This document shows positions 8,514-20,292 of a DNA stretch of 64,000 bases, piece by piece. The stretch lies in the NCBI GenBank assembly GCA_024516155.1, contig JAJJXM010000066.1, positions 124,001-188,000 on the forward strand. Reading direction: 5' to 3'. The notes under the pieces were generated by a model that worked only from the letters and a program-made list of their open reading frames with translations, was not told the origin of the DNA and searched no databases. The translations under genes and the position numbers were made by a program. Within the stretch, counting starts at the first letter, position 1. Each line of letters opens with the position of its first letter. Origin of the DNA: Pyronema omphalodes (taxonomy: Eukaryota; Ascomycota; Pezizomycetes; Pezizales; Pyronemataceae).

Positions 8514-8998
8514 TAGGGATAGGGCAAGGTGCTGGGCCCCTTGCCGGGGATTTTCATAGGTTAGGTAGTGTTTGTTATTTAGTATTATTGTAAGTATTAC
8601 GGCGGTTAGGCATATGTTGTAATCTTTTGTGTATTATTTCCTTGTTATGTTATTTGGTATGACGGCGGTTAGCAAGGTAGTTATCTTTTGGTATGTATTG
8701 TTTCTCGGTCATGTTATTTGGAATTACACCGGTTAGCAAGGTAGTTATCTTTTGGTATGTATTGTTTCTTTGTTATGTTATTTGGAATTACGGCAGTTGG
8801 CAGTGGTGGGGAATGTTGGTCATGTATTTAGTTTATCACGGCGGTAGGCATTGGAGCATTCTCCGCAGGCAGAGAATGCCGAGTCATGGGTCATGGAGAA
8901 ACAAGTGTAAGAGGAGGAAATTTGTACTTAGTTTATATTCTTCACGCAATCAAGTTTCTATCTACTACAATCCTATCTACAAATGTTCCCTTGTGACA
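8410..8998 (+). repeat. 3' LTR of element 2 (589 bp)
   Basis: It starts TGTCACA and ends TGTGACA, exact inverted repeats of each other. Inside, a segment of about 60-75 bp containing 'cggcggttag..aaggtagttatcttttggtatgta' is repeated about three times between 8590 and 8800 with small changes. No host duplication can be confirmed because the 5' partner is missing. Confidence 0.75.
8590..8850 (+). repeat. Short tandem repeats inside LTR 2
   Basis: Copies share GGTTAGCAAGGTAGTTATC and TTTTGGTATGTATTG, followed by variants of TTATGTTATTTGGAAT and a short G/C-rich CGGCGGTTAG stretch. The last copies are more diverged. Repeats in the promoter-proximal part of an LTR are common and often bind regulators; no specific factor can be named. 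Confidence 0.55.
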
Positions 8999-9732
8999 TT
9001 TCCATCTCTCCCAAACTCACCTGTAATTTCCCCCGGCAAACGCATTGCCCATCCCGAACGTCCAAGCCTCACCCAAGCCGCCGCCGCCCCGGCCTTCGCC
9101 GAAACCTGGTGCTGCCTGTCGTCAGTAAGCCGTAGATACGGATTCTGATAAGGCGTAATGCATCGGTCACATATGATTATTTCTTCTTGTTGTACGGCAA
9201 AGTGTTTCGTGAATACATCATCCCATTTAACTTAAATACAGTTCTCTCCCTCCTAACGTTTCTATCCTCATCAACCTCGATATCCCTTTCCTGCGGTGAC
9301 CTACTTGCGTCACATTCTCCTTTCTATTCTTATGTATTTGGCTCGCCGGGTCTCTTAGTTCCACAACCCTTTCTGGACGGTTCTCTCGTGTACGGCGGAA
9401 GAGGTGTGTTCGCTCAAAGGCATAGGTAAATCTTTGAGTCAGGCGCTGAGGTTATAAGTATTCCAGGTTTTTATCAGCGGCAGCGGTATGTTGCTCAAGG
9501 TATGGCTGCGCTTTAGAAACCGCAGTCATTGATGGCTAACAGACCCACCTTGGGGGCTGCCCCAGGTTTCCCCGCCCTAGATGACGCTGATATGTTCCCT
9601 GGCCCCCATTATCCCACTTCCTGCGGGAAGTGGATGAATGGTGGTTAGTATTAGCTCTCGCCTTCGGCTTGAGTTATTACTTAGGTATGAATACCCATTC
9701 TTTTGAATGTCTTATCTGGGTAGGGTATGACA
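8999..9732. other. Unassigned remnant between LTR 2 and element 3
   Basis: No recognisable domain is present. It contains an open stretch from an ATG at 9531 (MANRPTLGAAPGF..., 36 codons) that could be a broken gag start, but nothing confirms it. It probably represents leader or LTR sequence of element 3 fused to its 3' end by an internal deletion. Confidence 0.3.
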
Positions 9733-10501
9733 TCGAGCCTATAAGGAACGGTCCCCTACCGGGAAGACATTCCCCACCTCCCACTATAGTCATCGTAGAC
9801 GAGGAATCCGAGCAGGAGCCGGAGGAAGTACTCGATAGTTGCATCTCCCATCGCCGGTTACAGTACCTCATTAAGTGGAAGGAGGAGGATACGCCGACAT
9901 AGGAATCGGCGACATCAGTTAACAAGCTACAAGCCATCAACACATTTCACGAACGTTTTCCCGAACAGACCGGACCCCTACCAATGACCTCAGCACGCCT
10001 TGCGGAACCTCCACCCTGGAGGGGTAGTAATGTCACGGCGCCAGTCACAGCAAGAGCTAGGAGGAATAATAAATAGAAAATAATAAGAAAAATTGATCGG
10101 AAGAGCATCAAGGGGATGAGGAAAGAAAGTCATCAGGAGCAGAGAAGGACCGGAATGACGGAGGAGAAAGGAACGGAGGAAGGGAGAATGGAGGAAGGAT
10201 GAATGGAGGATTCGGGGAAGGAATGGACTGAGGGATGAAGGGAGAAGGTGGAGACTACGGAAGGGGCGAAGGGATGAAGTAAGAGGGAGGATCTGAGGGA
10301 TAATGGGAGGATCAGGCAACTAGGCACGGAAGGGCAGGACTAGGGAATGGAGAGGAAGGAGATAAGAGACTGGTATGAGGAAGTAGGGAATAAAGCGAAG
10401 GAGGAAGGGGAAAGATGGAATGTAAGGGACTTAGGATAGGGAATGGGATGGGTTGTTTGTTTGTTTATTCATTACTTATTTGCAACCCGAGGGTTATGAC
10501 A
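9733..10501 (+). mobile_element. Remnant of gypsy element 3: chromodomain tail and LTR
   Basis: The linker after integrase (PPPTIVIVDEESE, compare PPLPIILDDEEES in element 2) leads into a chromodomain piece: EEVLDSCISHRRLQYLIKWK, then a TAG at 9901 and, still in phase, the end FHERFPEQTGPLP. A G-rich polypurine tract (10018-10030) is followed by an LTR starting TGTCACGG at 10031. Everything upstream of the chromodomain is missing. Confidence 0.75.
10031..10501 (+). repeat. LTR of element 3 (about 471 bp), strongly purine-biased
   Basis: It starts TGTCACGG after the polypurine tract and ends TTATGACA (TGTCA/TGACA ends). Between about 10110 and 10440 the plus strand is almost all purines (GGAGGAAGGA-type), so the opposite strand shows Ser/Pro/Leu-rich frames that are not genes. 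The length and purine bias differ from LTR 2, so elements 2 and 3 belong to different families. Confidence 0.65.
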
Positions 10502-10760
10502 AGAGAGAGATAAATACAAAGAAAGAAAGAAAAGGAAACGCAAAAGCAAAAACCCCTGTCTCCACCCACTACGGTTCATTTTTTCGTGATCACAATCACA
10601 CGGTGGATGTCACCCACGATGTCGCAGCGGCGCTGTGATAAACTGGGAATGCGGATGTGATGATATAGGCTTTCATATCACACAACGCTGTCGTGCGACG
10701 ATGTGGGCTCCACACAACAGAGATTATCTCGATGTGATGACGGCGTAGCATCGGAGATTG

Positions 10761-10895
10761 TCACAACGTGCTGATATGGAACTTCCAACGTGATGATATG
10801 GAACTCACAACGTGATGACATGGAACTCACAACGTGATGATATGGAACTCACAACGTGATGATACGGAACTCACAATTTGATGATGAGAATTCAC
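10761..10895 (+). repeat. 22-bp subterminal tandem repeats of the CACTA element
   Basis: About six units of TCACAACGTGATGATATGGA plus AC run head to tail with a few changes. Subterminal repeats are typical transposase-binding sites in CACTA elements. The units are adjacent, with no spacers between them. Confidence 0.75.
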
Positions 10896-11245
10896 GTGAT
10901 GTCTAAATGTGATGATACTGTTGTCTCATAGTGCAATGGGATAAATAATTATATATTATTAATACATACTTCCACCACTCCGGACAAAAAATAAATAAAT
11001 ACAAAATAATATTACAAGACCAGATAAGGATGGTAAAAAATACACAAGGGATAGAAAAAAAAAAAAAAAAATTCATACCACAGCTATAAGAATACAAAAG
11101 AAAGGGTATATACTCAACACAAGAGGTCCTCGGCCTCCTGCCGCTGCCTCTTCCTTACAGACCTGACCTTTCCTTCCTCCACGGCTCTCCCCTGCACCTC
11201 CTGATTGTCGGTGACCTTCAGGGTTTTTTTGATAACCCTGGAAGA

Positions 11246-12299
11246 TTACCTTCTGACAGAAGGAGCAGCTTTGGACCGTTTTGGACGGGGTAAAACTGCT
11301 GGTTTCGGTTTCGGCAATGGCTAGTGATAGTCAGGGTTAGCAAAACACCATTGGTAAAAAGGACAATGAACTCACCGAAGGGACCACTCCGTTCATTCTC
11401 GACACATTATCCCCTTCCTCCTCCGACCTCCACTCGTCATCATTGCTCCCAACACTTTTGAAAATGATAATATCATTTGAGCATTCAGACAATAGCCGAT
11501 CCCATTCATCTTGAACACAAATTGGGCTCCATTGTCTCTCTGGCAATTTGTAGAACAACAAATCTGCTTCTCCACAGTGAAGCTGACTGACAAGGAGATT
11601 CTGAGCTTGCTCCCATGAATTCAATGAAGACATTCTGTGAACCTTCATTTCCCCAAGCAGTTGATAATATATCTCTGATGTATTCTGCAGAGATGATGCT
11701 GTATGGATGGGTGATTGTGACAGGTGAAGTAAACTCCCAACGGCCGCTGCAGTCGAATCGCTGAGCCTGGGGTCGATGGGGACACTGGTTTCATCCTGGA
11801 CAGGTGTTGACGGAGCGGGAGTTTGAGGATTAGCTGTTGTGGCAGCAGTCGGAGGGTTGGCTGTGGATGCCATCAGAGCTCTTCGCTTCGCTTTCTGGCG
11901 CTTGTTTCTCACGGCATCTAAACAAATCCGATGTATCAGTGTTTCGATGATCTCCTCTGTTATAATAATGGCTTGACCGAATGCAGTCTGTGCTTTGTCA
12001 GTAATAGTTCTGGTAAGCCGGTAAAGTAGAACTTTGCTGAATGTGGAAAATGGCTTGTCCAGCGGATGGTTCCTCTTCTGGCATTCCACCTTTATAAATT
12101 CTCTCAGATCTTGCATTAGTATTTGGTTGTGCTCGGTTAAACCCATCATTGCCAGCAGCTTCACTCGGTCTTTGTATAATGGAAGTTCCTTTGCTACCTG
12201 GTGAGCTTCAGTACTTGCAGCCTGGAGACCCGTGTGGGGGGATTGTATTCCTGCATTGGGTGACTGCTGAGACATGGTGTTGTTAAAATTGGAATCCAT
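11246..12299 (-). CDS. Accessory protein of the CACTA element, opposite strand, two exons
   Basis: The coding model is the complement of 11376-12299 joined to 11246-11320. The intron (11321-11375, 55 bp) begins GTGAGT and ends CACTAG and keeps the phase; exon 2 gives a basic tail (PLPKPKPAV, PKRSK) that looks like a nuclear localisation signal. The start at 12299 (MDSNFNNTMSQQ) is preferred, but the frame is open to an ATG at 12536. The N-terminal half is predicted helical (about residues 35-140), then a Thr/Pro/Ala-rich linker, then a conserved-looking end with WSPICVQDEWDRLL and an acidic patch. CACTA elements usually encode a second protein besides the transposase; that this is its counterpart is inferred from position. 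No domain was recognised. Confidence 0.55.
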
Positions 12300-13216
12300 T
12301 TTGTTGTGCAATAGTGAACGCGGCTGATTTGGAGTTAGACGTGAAATGTGCCTTGGATGTGTTTGCTGAAATGTGGAGATGTGTGGAGGATGATGGGGCA
12401 GAAGCAAGATCCAGTCGGACAGGATCACATCAGAGGTTACGTGTTCTGGACAACGGCAGGAGAGGAACTGATTAGCGTACGCGTTCATGACGTAGGTAGG
12501 ATAGTGATACGTCATAGTCTGTGGTGTGATTCGCACCAGGGGGTGACCTAAACACCGCTTTTAGGTGAATCATGCAATGGTGGTGGACCCTAGTGGAACA
12601 GGTTAATTTAGACCATGGGTTTTACCCGAAGACAGAATGCTGCAACAGAACGATAATAAAACAACATACAAACCCACAGTCCCACTGTCTCAATCCCAGT
12701 ATCACCACAACCAAATTAGGACCCAATCGCCGGGAGCGAGTGATGCTCCGTGATTCCTTCCGCAAAAAATTGATCCTTGTCACAGAATCATTCCACTGTA
12801 ATGGGGGTGACAGAGAACAGTTTTTCACCGATAACCCAAAGCAAGAATTAAATTAAGGATACTCAACGGCTAATTGAAATTATTGCACTGATAAATCTAC
12901 TATACCTGGTGAGGTTCTTAGGTTCAAACGAAGTCCTCGGCAAAGAAGCTGTGTCATTGCATGGATGCATCAATCGCTGATCACTGATCATTGCTCCATT
13001 TCACCAACTGCAAATACAAGCTGCACGAATATATCTGGTTCAACGTGCTGAAGGTGTCAATTACCGGTGGGAAAACCCCTGCAACTGGCGATCTGTCTGG
13101 CTCCAAGAACCACATCTGCGGAAACACACTGCCATCCACATTGTCGGCTTCAGCAACAGCCGGTCAACTCGGGGACTGTGGATCTTCAAATATCACTGTT
13201 CTTACATAGCCTGAAG

Positions 13217-16200
13217 ATGGCTCGATTCAATCCTCGACAGTGTGCATGCACCATTTATGATGGTGCTGAACATATAGTTAGATCGAATGCTGAATGGATC
13301 AGGCACATCCCGCAAATCAGGCAGGACAGCATACGGAATATGGTTGGGCCACCTGACACCATTGAACAAGCAAGTTCCCTCACTCCTTCTGAAAATTCGT
13401 TTGCATCGTCTGGCTCACTGGATGAACGGAGTCCTGATGGCGCACAATTGGCTAGGATCACAACACCAGAGGATGATGCAGAAAATGCTGGACCCGACTA
13501 TGACCGGATTCCTACACCTGAATATGTGGAAGATTGGATGACCACTTCAGAACCCTCAGAGCACTAGGAATACCAAGGGTGCACTGAGCAGTCTTTCTCA
13601 ATGAATGAATCTTCGCACCACCTTTCTTCACGAGGTGGGGATATATCTTATACACCACATGCTCTGCTATACAGAAGAGAACTTGAACATTTCGTGCACG
13701 TTGCCCAGCATGGGCAAGGTGAGGCCTACAGTGAGGATGGAGATGTTAGAGGGCAGATTCATGAGGGATATGCATCTCTGGTCAGTGATGACAGCGATTC
13801 ATCAGCTGATACCCATGGGTCCATACAATCGCATGAACAAGACATTCCCTCTGGTGCAGCTTCCGTTCACGACCTAATCTCGGAGGTTCAGGATATTGAC
13901 CTTTGAATCAAGAACCCTTTATTATCAGTCATCGAGAGGCTCTCTGTTTTGCATTATACGACCTTCATGTGCAATACCAGGTTCCGCGGGCATTGGTCTC
14001 AGCACAATCCCGTCTGCTAGCCGCGAGCTCAGGTGGGAAGAACCCTCTGGATAACCGCACAGTCCGTAAGCGTATAACCTATATCACTGGTGTAATGGAG
14101 CAGACATTTGACTGCTGTCCCAATAGTTGCATGTCATACGCTATGTTTGATGATAGTATTGACAAATGTCTCTTTGATGAATGTGCTCATCGACGGTGGA
14201 AGATTAGCACTGATGGCATACGATCACCACATGCTACCCATTCCTATGTACCTATAACTAGACGATTACAATTATGGTGGTTGAATAAACAACGCGCTCG
14301 GAAGCTGATAGAATACCGGTCATTAGCTGAGAAGAACAGGGAGCGGGGAATCCGTGTTGACTTCTGGTCAGGAGATCTATATCAGGATCTCAAGCATCGC
14401 AAGAACCTCTTCTCACAAGATACTGATCTAGCATTTGCTATCAGCACAGATGGCGTCAAGGTCTTCAAATCAAGACGTTCATTCTATATTTGGCCTGTGA
14501 TGCTTGTGTGTGTCAACTTGCCGCCAGAGGAAAGATTCCTCAGAGAAAACCTGCTCGTACTGGGTTTTGTACCAGGACCCAACAATCCAAAGGATCTTGA
14601 TTCCTTCCTTGCCCCAGCTATCAAGGAACTCAAATGCCTGGAACGGGGAGTTCAAGCATGGAATGGCTATCGAGGCACAGATTTCATTATGAAAGCTCAT
14701 GTTACGGTTTGTACTGGTGATATTCCTGGGCGCGCAAAGATGCAACAATTCAAAGGCAATCGTGCCACAGCATATTGTTCCTATTGCTTATGTATATCGG
14801 TGCACAATGGCAATTCACGGTATTGTCCTTTTCAAATGCCAAAGAACCACCCTGATATGCAGAACCATGGCCAGCGGGAGGATTATGATGTGTTAAATCT
14901 ACCATTACGGAATGACTCAGAAACACGCGATATAGCATGAAAGATTGGTCAATTGAGGTCAGACCAACTGGGAAACAAATATGGAATCAATGGTGAGGCT
15001 ATACTGTCGACCCTGGAATCCGTTGATATTATAAGGAGCTTCCCGCCTGATGCAATGCATCTCTTCTGGGAAAATATCATCCCTGACATGGTACGGCATT
15101 GGCGGGGCCAATTCAATACATTGTATGACATGGCCGAGACTGATGGAAGAGGTAATATGGGTGCTCTGCAAACCTCAGCGAAAAGACCTAGGACTCACTA
15201 CAGGAATACGAAGGCCAGTGAAGAGCCGTGGCATATAGCCAGTGAACGGTGGAATGCTCTTGGAAGCAACATATTGGCTAGCAATTCAATGTTCCCAGCG
15301 CATTTTGGGGAGTCCTTACGTGATTTTGCCGCACATGGCCACCACATGAAGGCAGCAGAATGGAAAAATCTGGGTCTCCTGATTTTACCAGTATTCCTAA
15401 AGGATTCCTTACCAGCTGAGGATTACACGGAATATATCAATTTAGTCCAGGCTATACAACAATGCCTTGCACCAGAAATATCAGCTGAAGGTATTGCAGG
15501 CGTCCGAACCCAATTTGCATCCTTCCTGACATACTATGAGAGAGGGTATTATCGCCAGGATTACTACCGTCTGGCAGCTTGTCTCCCGGTATTTCATCAG
15601 CTAGCACACGTAGCAGACTTTCTTGACATTCTGGGTCCAATGTGGTCCTACTCCCAGTGCTGTATGGAGCGTATGTGTGGCCAGCTGATTGAGTCTGCCA
15701 AGAACCGATCTTGTGCAAATAGAAATATGGAAACCGCCTTGTTGGCTAATGAGCAGCGAAATATTATCAGATACATCGATTTCGAGCTGCAGGCTGAGAC
15801 AACCGGGGCAGCACAAGACTTGCCAACAGGGGACGTTTCCAATCTAGAGCCCAGGGCATGCGAAACAAAAGCAACCGAAGATACCTCGATATACAACTTC
15901 TTCATTGACTTACTCGAGCATAAGGGCAGGGACCTCCGTGATGTGCCATTTGCAAATGGTATTCAACTGGAAAGACCTTGTTACAAGGCCAGACTCAATC
16001 CATATGAAAGCCGCGCACTAACTGTGTTCATCAACAGCCTAGGTGTGTCCTATGGTACAGATGAACTCCAGGCAGACTGCACAAAATGGAAGTCATGTCT
16101 CTTCCCTGCTTGCCCAAAGAAGGCCATTGAGCAATGTTGTGTTGTAAGTCTTGACCTGGCCAGGTCAAACTCAACACGGTGTGCATCCATGGTGTCATTC

Positions 16201-16464
16201 CAACAGGATACAACACAAGGTCATCAGGACAAACTGTTTGGGATGGTGAGATTCTTCTTCACCATCATCTTTCAAACACGAACGTATGAACTGGCATACG
16301 TTCAGCAGTACAAGGTCATCAGATCTGGTTGCCTTGTCTCTAGATACACCTCTGGACACAGTTTCCGGGTGATCCAGGCTCGTTGCATCCGTGAGCTTGT
16401 TGGCCTCATAAGGCATAACAGCCAGGAATATTTTGTCACAAAGGGAACACCCTTCTTCAGCTAG
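13217..16464 (+). pseudogene. CACTA transposase (Transposase_21 / tnp2 type), inactivated
   Basis: It begins at MARFNPRQCACTI (13217), a Cys-containing start usual in fungal CACTA transposases. Family signatures follow: CPNSCMSY and DKCLFDEC (about 14115-14195), STDGVKVFKSRRSFYIWPV (about 14440-14500), PPEERFLRENLLVLGFVPGP (about 14521-14580), TGDIPGRAKMQ (about 14716), then AYCSYC, and PPDAMHLFWENIIPDMVRHW (about 15045-15105). Acidic residues in STDG, TGDIPG and PPDAMH are likely catalytic candidates, by comparison with the family. Lesions: TAG at 13565, a frame change near 13900 and TGA at 14938. The frame ends at TAG 16462-16464. Before decay the protein was about 1080 residues. Confidence 0.8.
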
Positions 16465-16539
16465 TGAGTTCATGGCATTAGGTGTATCAACAAGTAATGT
16501 TACGATTGTCATAACCTATCGTTTGGGAACATAAATGAG

Positions 16540-16950
<411 letters not shown>

Positions 16951-17609
16951 TTTTAGTGCATCAACAATGGTCAGATCGGGAGAGATGATCGTGGGTCTCT
17001 GTTGTAGTTGCCGAGGCTGAATGTTGTTCACATGTTTGTTTCCATTGTTTTATTTTTTTTTTTTGTTTATAAAGAAAACATTTCATGTATAATAGGTTTC
17101 CATAATTTTTGCAATGGCATTAATCTAAAATATTATAGCTTACCCTGACATTTTCTTATGTTGTAGTGCTCTGAATTTTAAATGCATTAGCACGTATCAG
17201 GATCGTAGACCATATTGCCGGTGCATGATGCCCACGACGGTGCTAGTGTGGTGATTGAATCCCACGTCGTCGTGGCGAGCAAACCATGATGCAACGCTAT
17301 GGTGCGGAGCTCAATATGTCCTCCGATGTACACTACGTTGTCGCGGCACACACACTACACACAGCAAAAAAATGTACCGTAGGGACCTCTGTCTTTTCCT
17401 CCTCCCTGCGCTGCATTGTTGTGGGGTCTGTCCCCACTGTTACTACTGGGGTGTGTTGTCCATATTGCGTCTCTTGTTCCAATACCCTACTTACACAGAG
17501 GCCGCCTCGCCGGGCTCCTCCCTTTCCTCCTCCCTTCCCCTCCCATTTTTCACCATTTTCCCGCCTTTATTTCCTCCACAAAGCAAAACTCAGCAAAACC
17601 AAAGCAAAG

Positions 17610-19064
17610 TCAAACAGCTGCCGGGCCACCCATGCCCCCACTCTGATCTCCTCTCTCACCTCCCCCGCTGGTGTCTCCTGACTCTTTGACCTTTGAGTCA
17701 CCCGGGCCCGCCCTGCCCCTCTTCTCCTCCCCTCTCTCCCCTTCTCCTTCCTTCTTCCTCAACCTTCTCGCTGCCCCTCCTTGCCTCTCCCCCCTTCTTG
17801 TCAGTGGTGTTGTAAGTCCAAGATTGCCATTCCCCAGCACAATCTGCACATTGATGCCTCCGCTCTTGACCAGTTCTGCCCAAGTCTTCTTTGTGGAGGG
17901 GGTTGCCTGTCGGGGTTGGTGGGTATTCTTTCCCCTTCCACCATTCTTTGTTGTAGGGGTCTTACTGGGTGTCGCTGCCGTGGGTATCGTCTCCTTCGCT
18001 TTCTGCTGTTTCCACTGTGTAGCCTTCGCCTCCACAGACTTCCATCCGTTGGTCTCAGCAGGGGCAGTGCTTGGGGCGTCAGGTAGAGGTGTGTCCTGAA
18101 CAGAGGAACTGCCAGGCTGTGGTTCCGGTGTCGCTTCGGTCAACGTGATTGCGAGGAGAGGTTGGGGGGACATAGGCTTGCGGGCGTCAAGCTTGTCCTC
18201 GGCGGCGGTAGTCGCATGTTTCGACTGCATCAGGCTTCGCATCGGTGATGCCACTCTCGGTTTGTGGTTCACCGGTCTTCTGTTTGTCGGTGAGGTGGGT
18301 TCGGTGTTCTGGTCGCTTCCCCTTTGCTTTCTCTTGCGAGGAGGGTTGCGAACAGCGTCCAGGACATCCTGAATGTCATGTTGGACGACGGACAGTTGCA
18401 TAGTCATCTCTTTCATCGCTGAGGAAGAGACCGTGAGGTTCGGTGAGGGTGGCGCCGAAATGACTTGTTCCTGTTCGTCGATTTTTTTCGTCAGAGCGTC
18501 CACAGCAGCCTGGAGAGCCGCTGTTTCAGCCTGTGTATACTTGTATGCTGCGCGCAGCTTCGTGTTTTCTTCGAGCAGAATGTTGAATTTCGACATCATG
18601 ATGTCGAATCTGTGGCGCATCGCATCGTTGTTGTTGCGTATGGATCCATCGAGCGTATTGAAGCATCGCTGTGTGTGCTGATGGATCTGTTGTATCCCCA
18701 GGAAGCTGTCCCCAGTGACTTCGTGGTAGCTGTCAGCAAACAGTTGGTCGTGGGTGGCATAGTTGTCATCAACCAAGGCTGCCCAATTAATCGCAGATAC
18801 AACACTGCGACGGTAGTTACTGAACCGGCTTTGTTCAGTTGTTGCCTGTTGCTGCTGTGTTGAAGCCGAAGGAACTGGTGATCCTGCCAAGATCACGCTC
18901 TGGAAGGGCTTTCCAGCGGAGTTTCCATCAACTTCATCCACTTTTCCATCTTTTCCATCACAAGTAGGATTGGATCCATCATGAGGAGGGTCGGCTAGAC
19001 CATTGTACGCGTTTTCGGACCGTTTCGGTCGTTGGGCGTTGTTCTGTCGTTGTTTCGGCGACAT
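17610..19064 (-). CDS. Coiled-coil, gag-like ORF (possible LINE ORF1 remnant)
   Basis: The start at 19064 (MSPKQRQNNAQRPKR) is chosen because the sequence upstream in the open frame reads like untranslated leader. The first third is basic and polar. A heptad-like coiled coil follows (MSKFNILLEENTKLRAAYKY, then LQAAVDALTKKI), then a basic patch (NPPRKRKQRG), a Pro/Thr/Ala linker, GWKSVEAKATQWKQQ and KKTWAELVKSGGINVQIVLG. The last two blocks resemble the end of ORF1 proteins of fungal Tad-like LINEs (from memory, not checked). After about 17810 the frame becomes a Gly/Arg/Glu-rich purine track and may no longer be genuine. No reverse transcriptase follows; the CACTA element begins 225 bp downstream. 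Confidence 0.4.
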   Translation of the reverse strand: MSPKQRQNNAQRPKRSENAYNGLADPPHDGSNPTCDGKDGKVDEVDGNSAGKPFQSVILAGSPVPSASTQQQQATTEQSRFSNYRRSVVSAINWAALVDDNYATHDQLFADSYHEVTGDSFLGIQQIHQHTQRCFNTLDGSIRNNNDAMRHRFDIMMSKFNILLEENTKLRAAYKYTQAETAALQAAVDALTKKIDEQEQVISAPPSPNLTVSSSAMKEMTMQLSVVQHDIQDVLDAVRNPPRKRKQRGSDQNTEPTSPTNRRPVNHKPRVASPMRSLMQSKHATTAAEDKLDARKPMSPQPLLAITLTEATPEPQPGSSSVQDTPLPDAPSTAPAETNGWKSVEAKATQWKQQKAKETIPTAATPSKTPTTKNGGRGKNTHQPRQATPSTKKTWAELVKSGGINVQIVLGNGNLGLTTPLTRRGERQGGAARRLRKKEGEGERGEEKRGRAGPGDSKVKESGDTSGGGERGDQSGGMGGPAAV

Positions 19065-20246
19065 TTCGTGAGGTGGGGTGAGCCAAAACTCGTGAAAACT
19101 CTGATTTTGCGACAAAAGGCAACAAAAACAACGTAGAATTCCCTGAAAATTCAGAGAATAACGTAACAGAGTGCTGCGAATCCGAATCCGATGAGAAAAC
19201 CGGGGGCTTCGGTGCTCCTTGTTGAGAATGCAGGGGGGGGGGTCACCGTTGCCGTGTGGTGTTGGTGGGAATGGGATGGGAGGAAGGAGCGGGCAAGAGT
19301 CAAGGGCCGGGAAAAGAAAGAAGACAGGAAAAAGATAAATAGCCAAAACGTACTCCATAGTTATGTTCTGCATGCAATGTCTTGTATCGATACATCAAGT
19401 ACAAGTTGTGCCCCATCCTTACCAGTCCGTCCCGTTCCCAGCGTCAGAGTTTGTCACTCGCCTCCGAGCCCGGGAGTCCCTTAGCCTTGTCCGCCCCCAG
19501 TCCGCTGTTCCAGATGCGGATCTAATATCTGCACGCGATAGAAACGGTTGCGAAGAGAATCCCTTCACTAACGAGCTTCGACTTTAGAAGGGATGAGTCT
19601 CTTGAGGACTCATGTGCTGAAGCATGAACCTGGCCATGATTCCTACCTGCAACAACCATTCAATGTAACGTCCTGAAAAAAAAATGATGTGGTGGAAAAT
19701 CAAGTATGGTATTACTACAAGACATTCAATCTGACATGACAGTTTTTCGCAACATAGATGTATATTTATGAAAGATGTACTGGCATTACGATGGGGTTTG
19801 TTCACAGCATACTTGAGTAAAATGCTGACTTGTAATGCGTTTCCAGCAACGCAATATTCCTTGGCACTTACGTGGTATACAGAAACGCCACATTGCTGGA
19901 AACCCTTCGATATCAGGTTTTTTTTTCGAATTATATTATTCATTAGATGGTAATGTTTACTCTTTTTCCAACCCCATTCCATCTCGAGTCAAACCTTGGA
20001 TTTTGTACACCCATGGACCTGTGCCCATTACGCTTATTGAAATTTGTGCAGCCTGTTATCTAAGAAATCCTATGATTGTGTACAGATACTCCTTGTTATT
20101 TTAAATATTTCGTTACGTCCTCAGCTCATCATTGCAATTACCGTTTCATTTCATGTCCGCAGGGGATGTAAATGACGCATAATCACTCGATGCTTTGAGA
20201 GGCACTACGCATATTCTGGTTTCACAACATCCTGAATCTGTATTAT
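19065..20246. other. No gene seen
   Basis: It holds a short G run near 19230, several short frames without family signatures and no repeat beyond A/T runs. Confidence 0.5.
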
Positions 20247-20292
20247 TACTCGTTCCTAAAAATGGTGTAGCCACCACCTTTAGGCACGAGTA
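20247..20292. repeat. 46-bp minimal palindrome from foldback-element ends
   Basis: TACTCGTTCCTAAAAATGGTG is followed by TAGC and then by the near-perfect inverse CACCACCTTTAGGCACGAGTA. Both halves match the outer 21 bases of the foldback element at 22217-23220, so this copy has lost almost everything between the tips. Confidence 0.8.

Larger units (their letters stand above)
5390..8998 (+). mobile_element. Decayed Ty3/gypsy chromodomain element 2, 5'-truncated
   Basis: It starts inside the RT/RNase H connection and continues through RNase H, integrase, chromodomain, a third reading frame, a G-rich polypurine tract (8396-8409) and an LTR. The LTR begins TGTCACA (8410) and ends TGTGACA (8998), a perfect 7-bp terminal inverted repeat, which fixes both borders. 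Pol has one frameshift and six in-frame stops. At least three of the stops fit C-to-T changes of CAG or CGA, as repeat-induced point mutation would produce. Confidence 0.85.

Noticed and set aside
10133..10327. Ser/Pro/Leu-rich minus-strand frames
   Set aside because: They are complements of the purine-rich LTR of element 3.
10761..10895. CRISPR-like array
   Set aside because: The 22-bp units are directly adjacent without spacers, lie in a eukaryotic transposon and match CACTA subterminal repeats.
17255..17689. Overlapping plus-strand frames of 130-144 codons
   Set aside because: They span the right end of the CACTA element and the pyrimidine-rich complement of the gag-like ORF tail; no motif.
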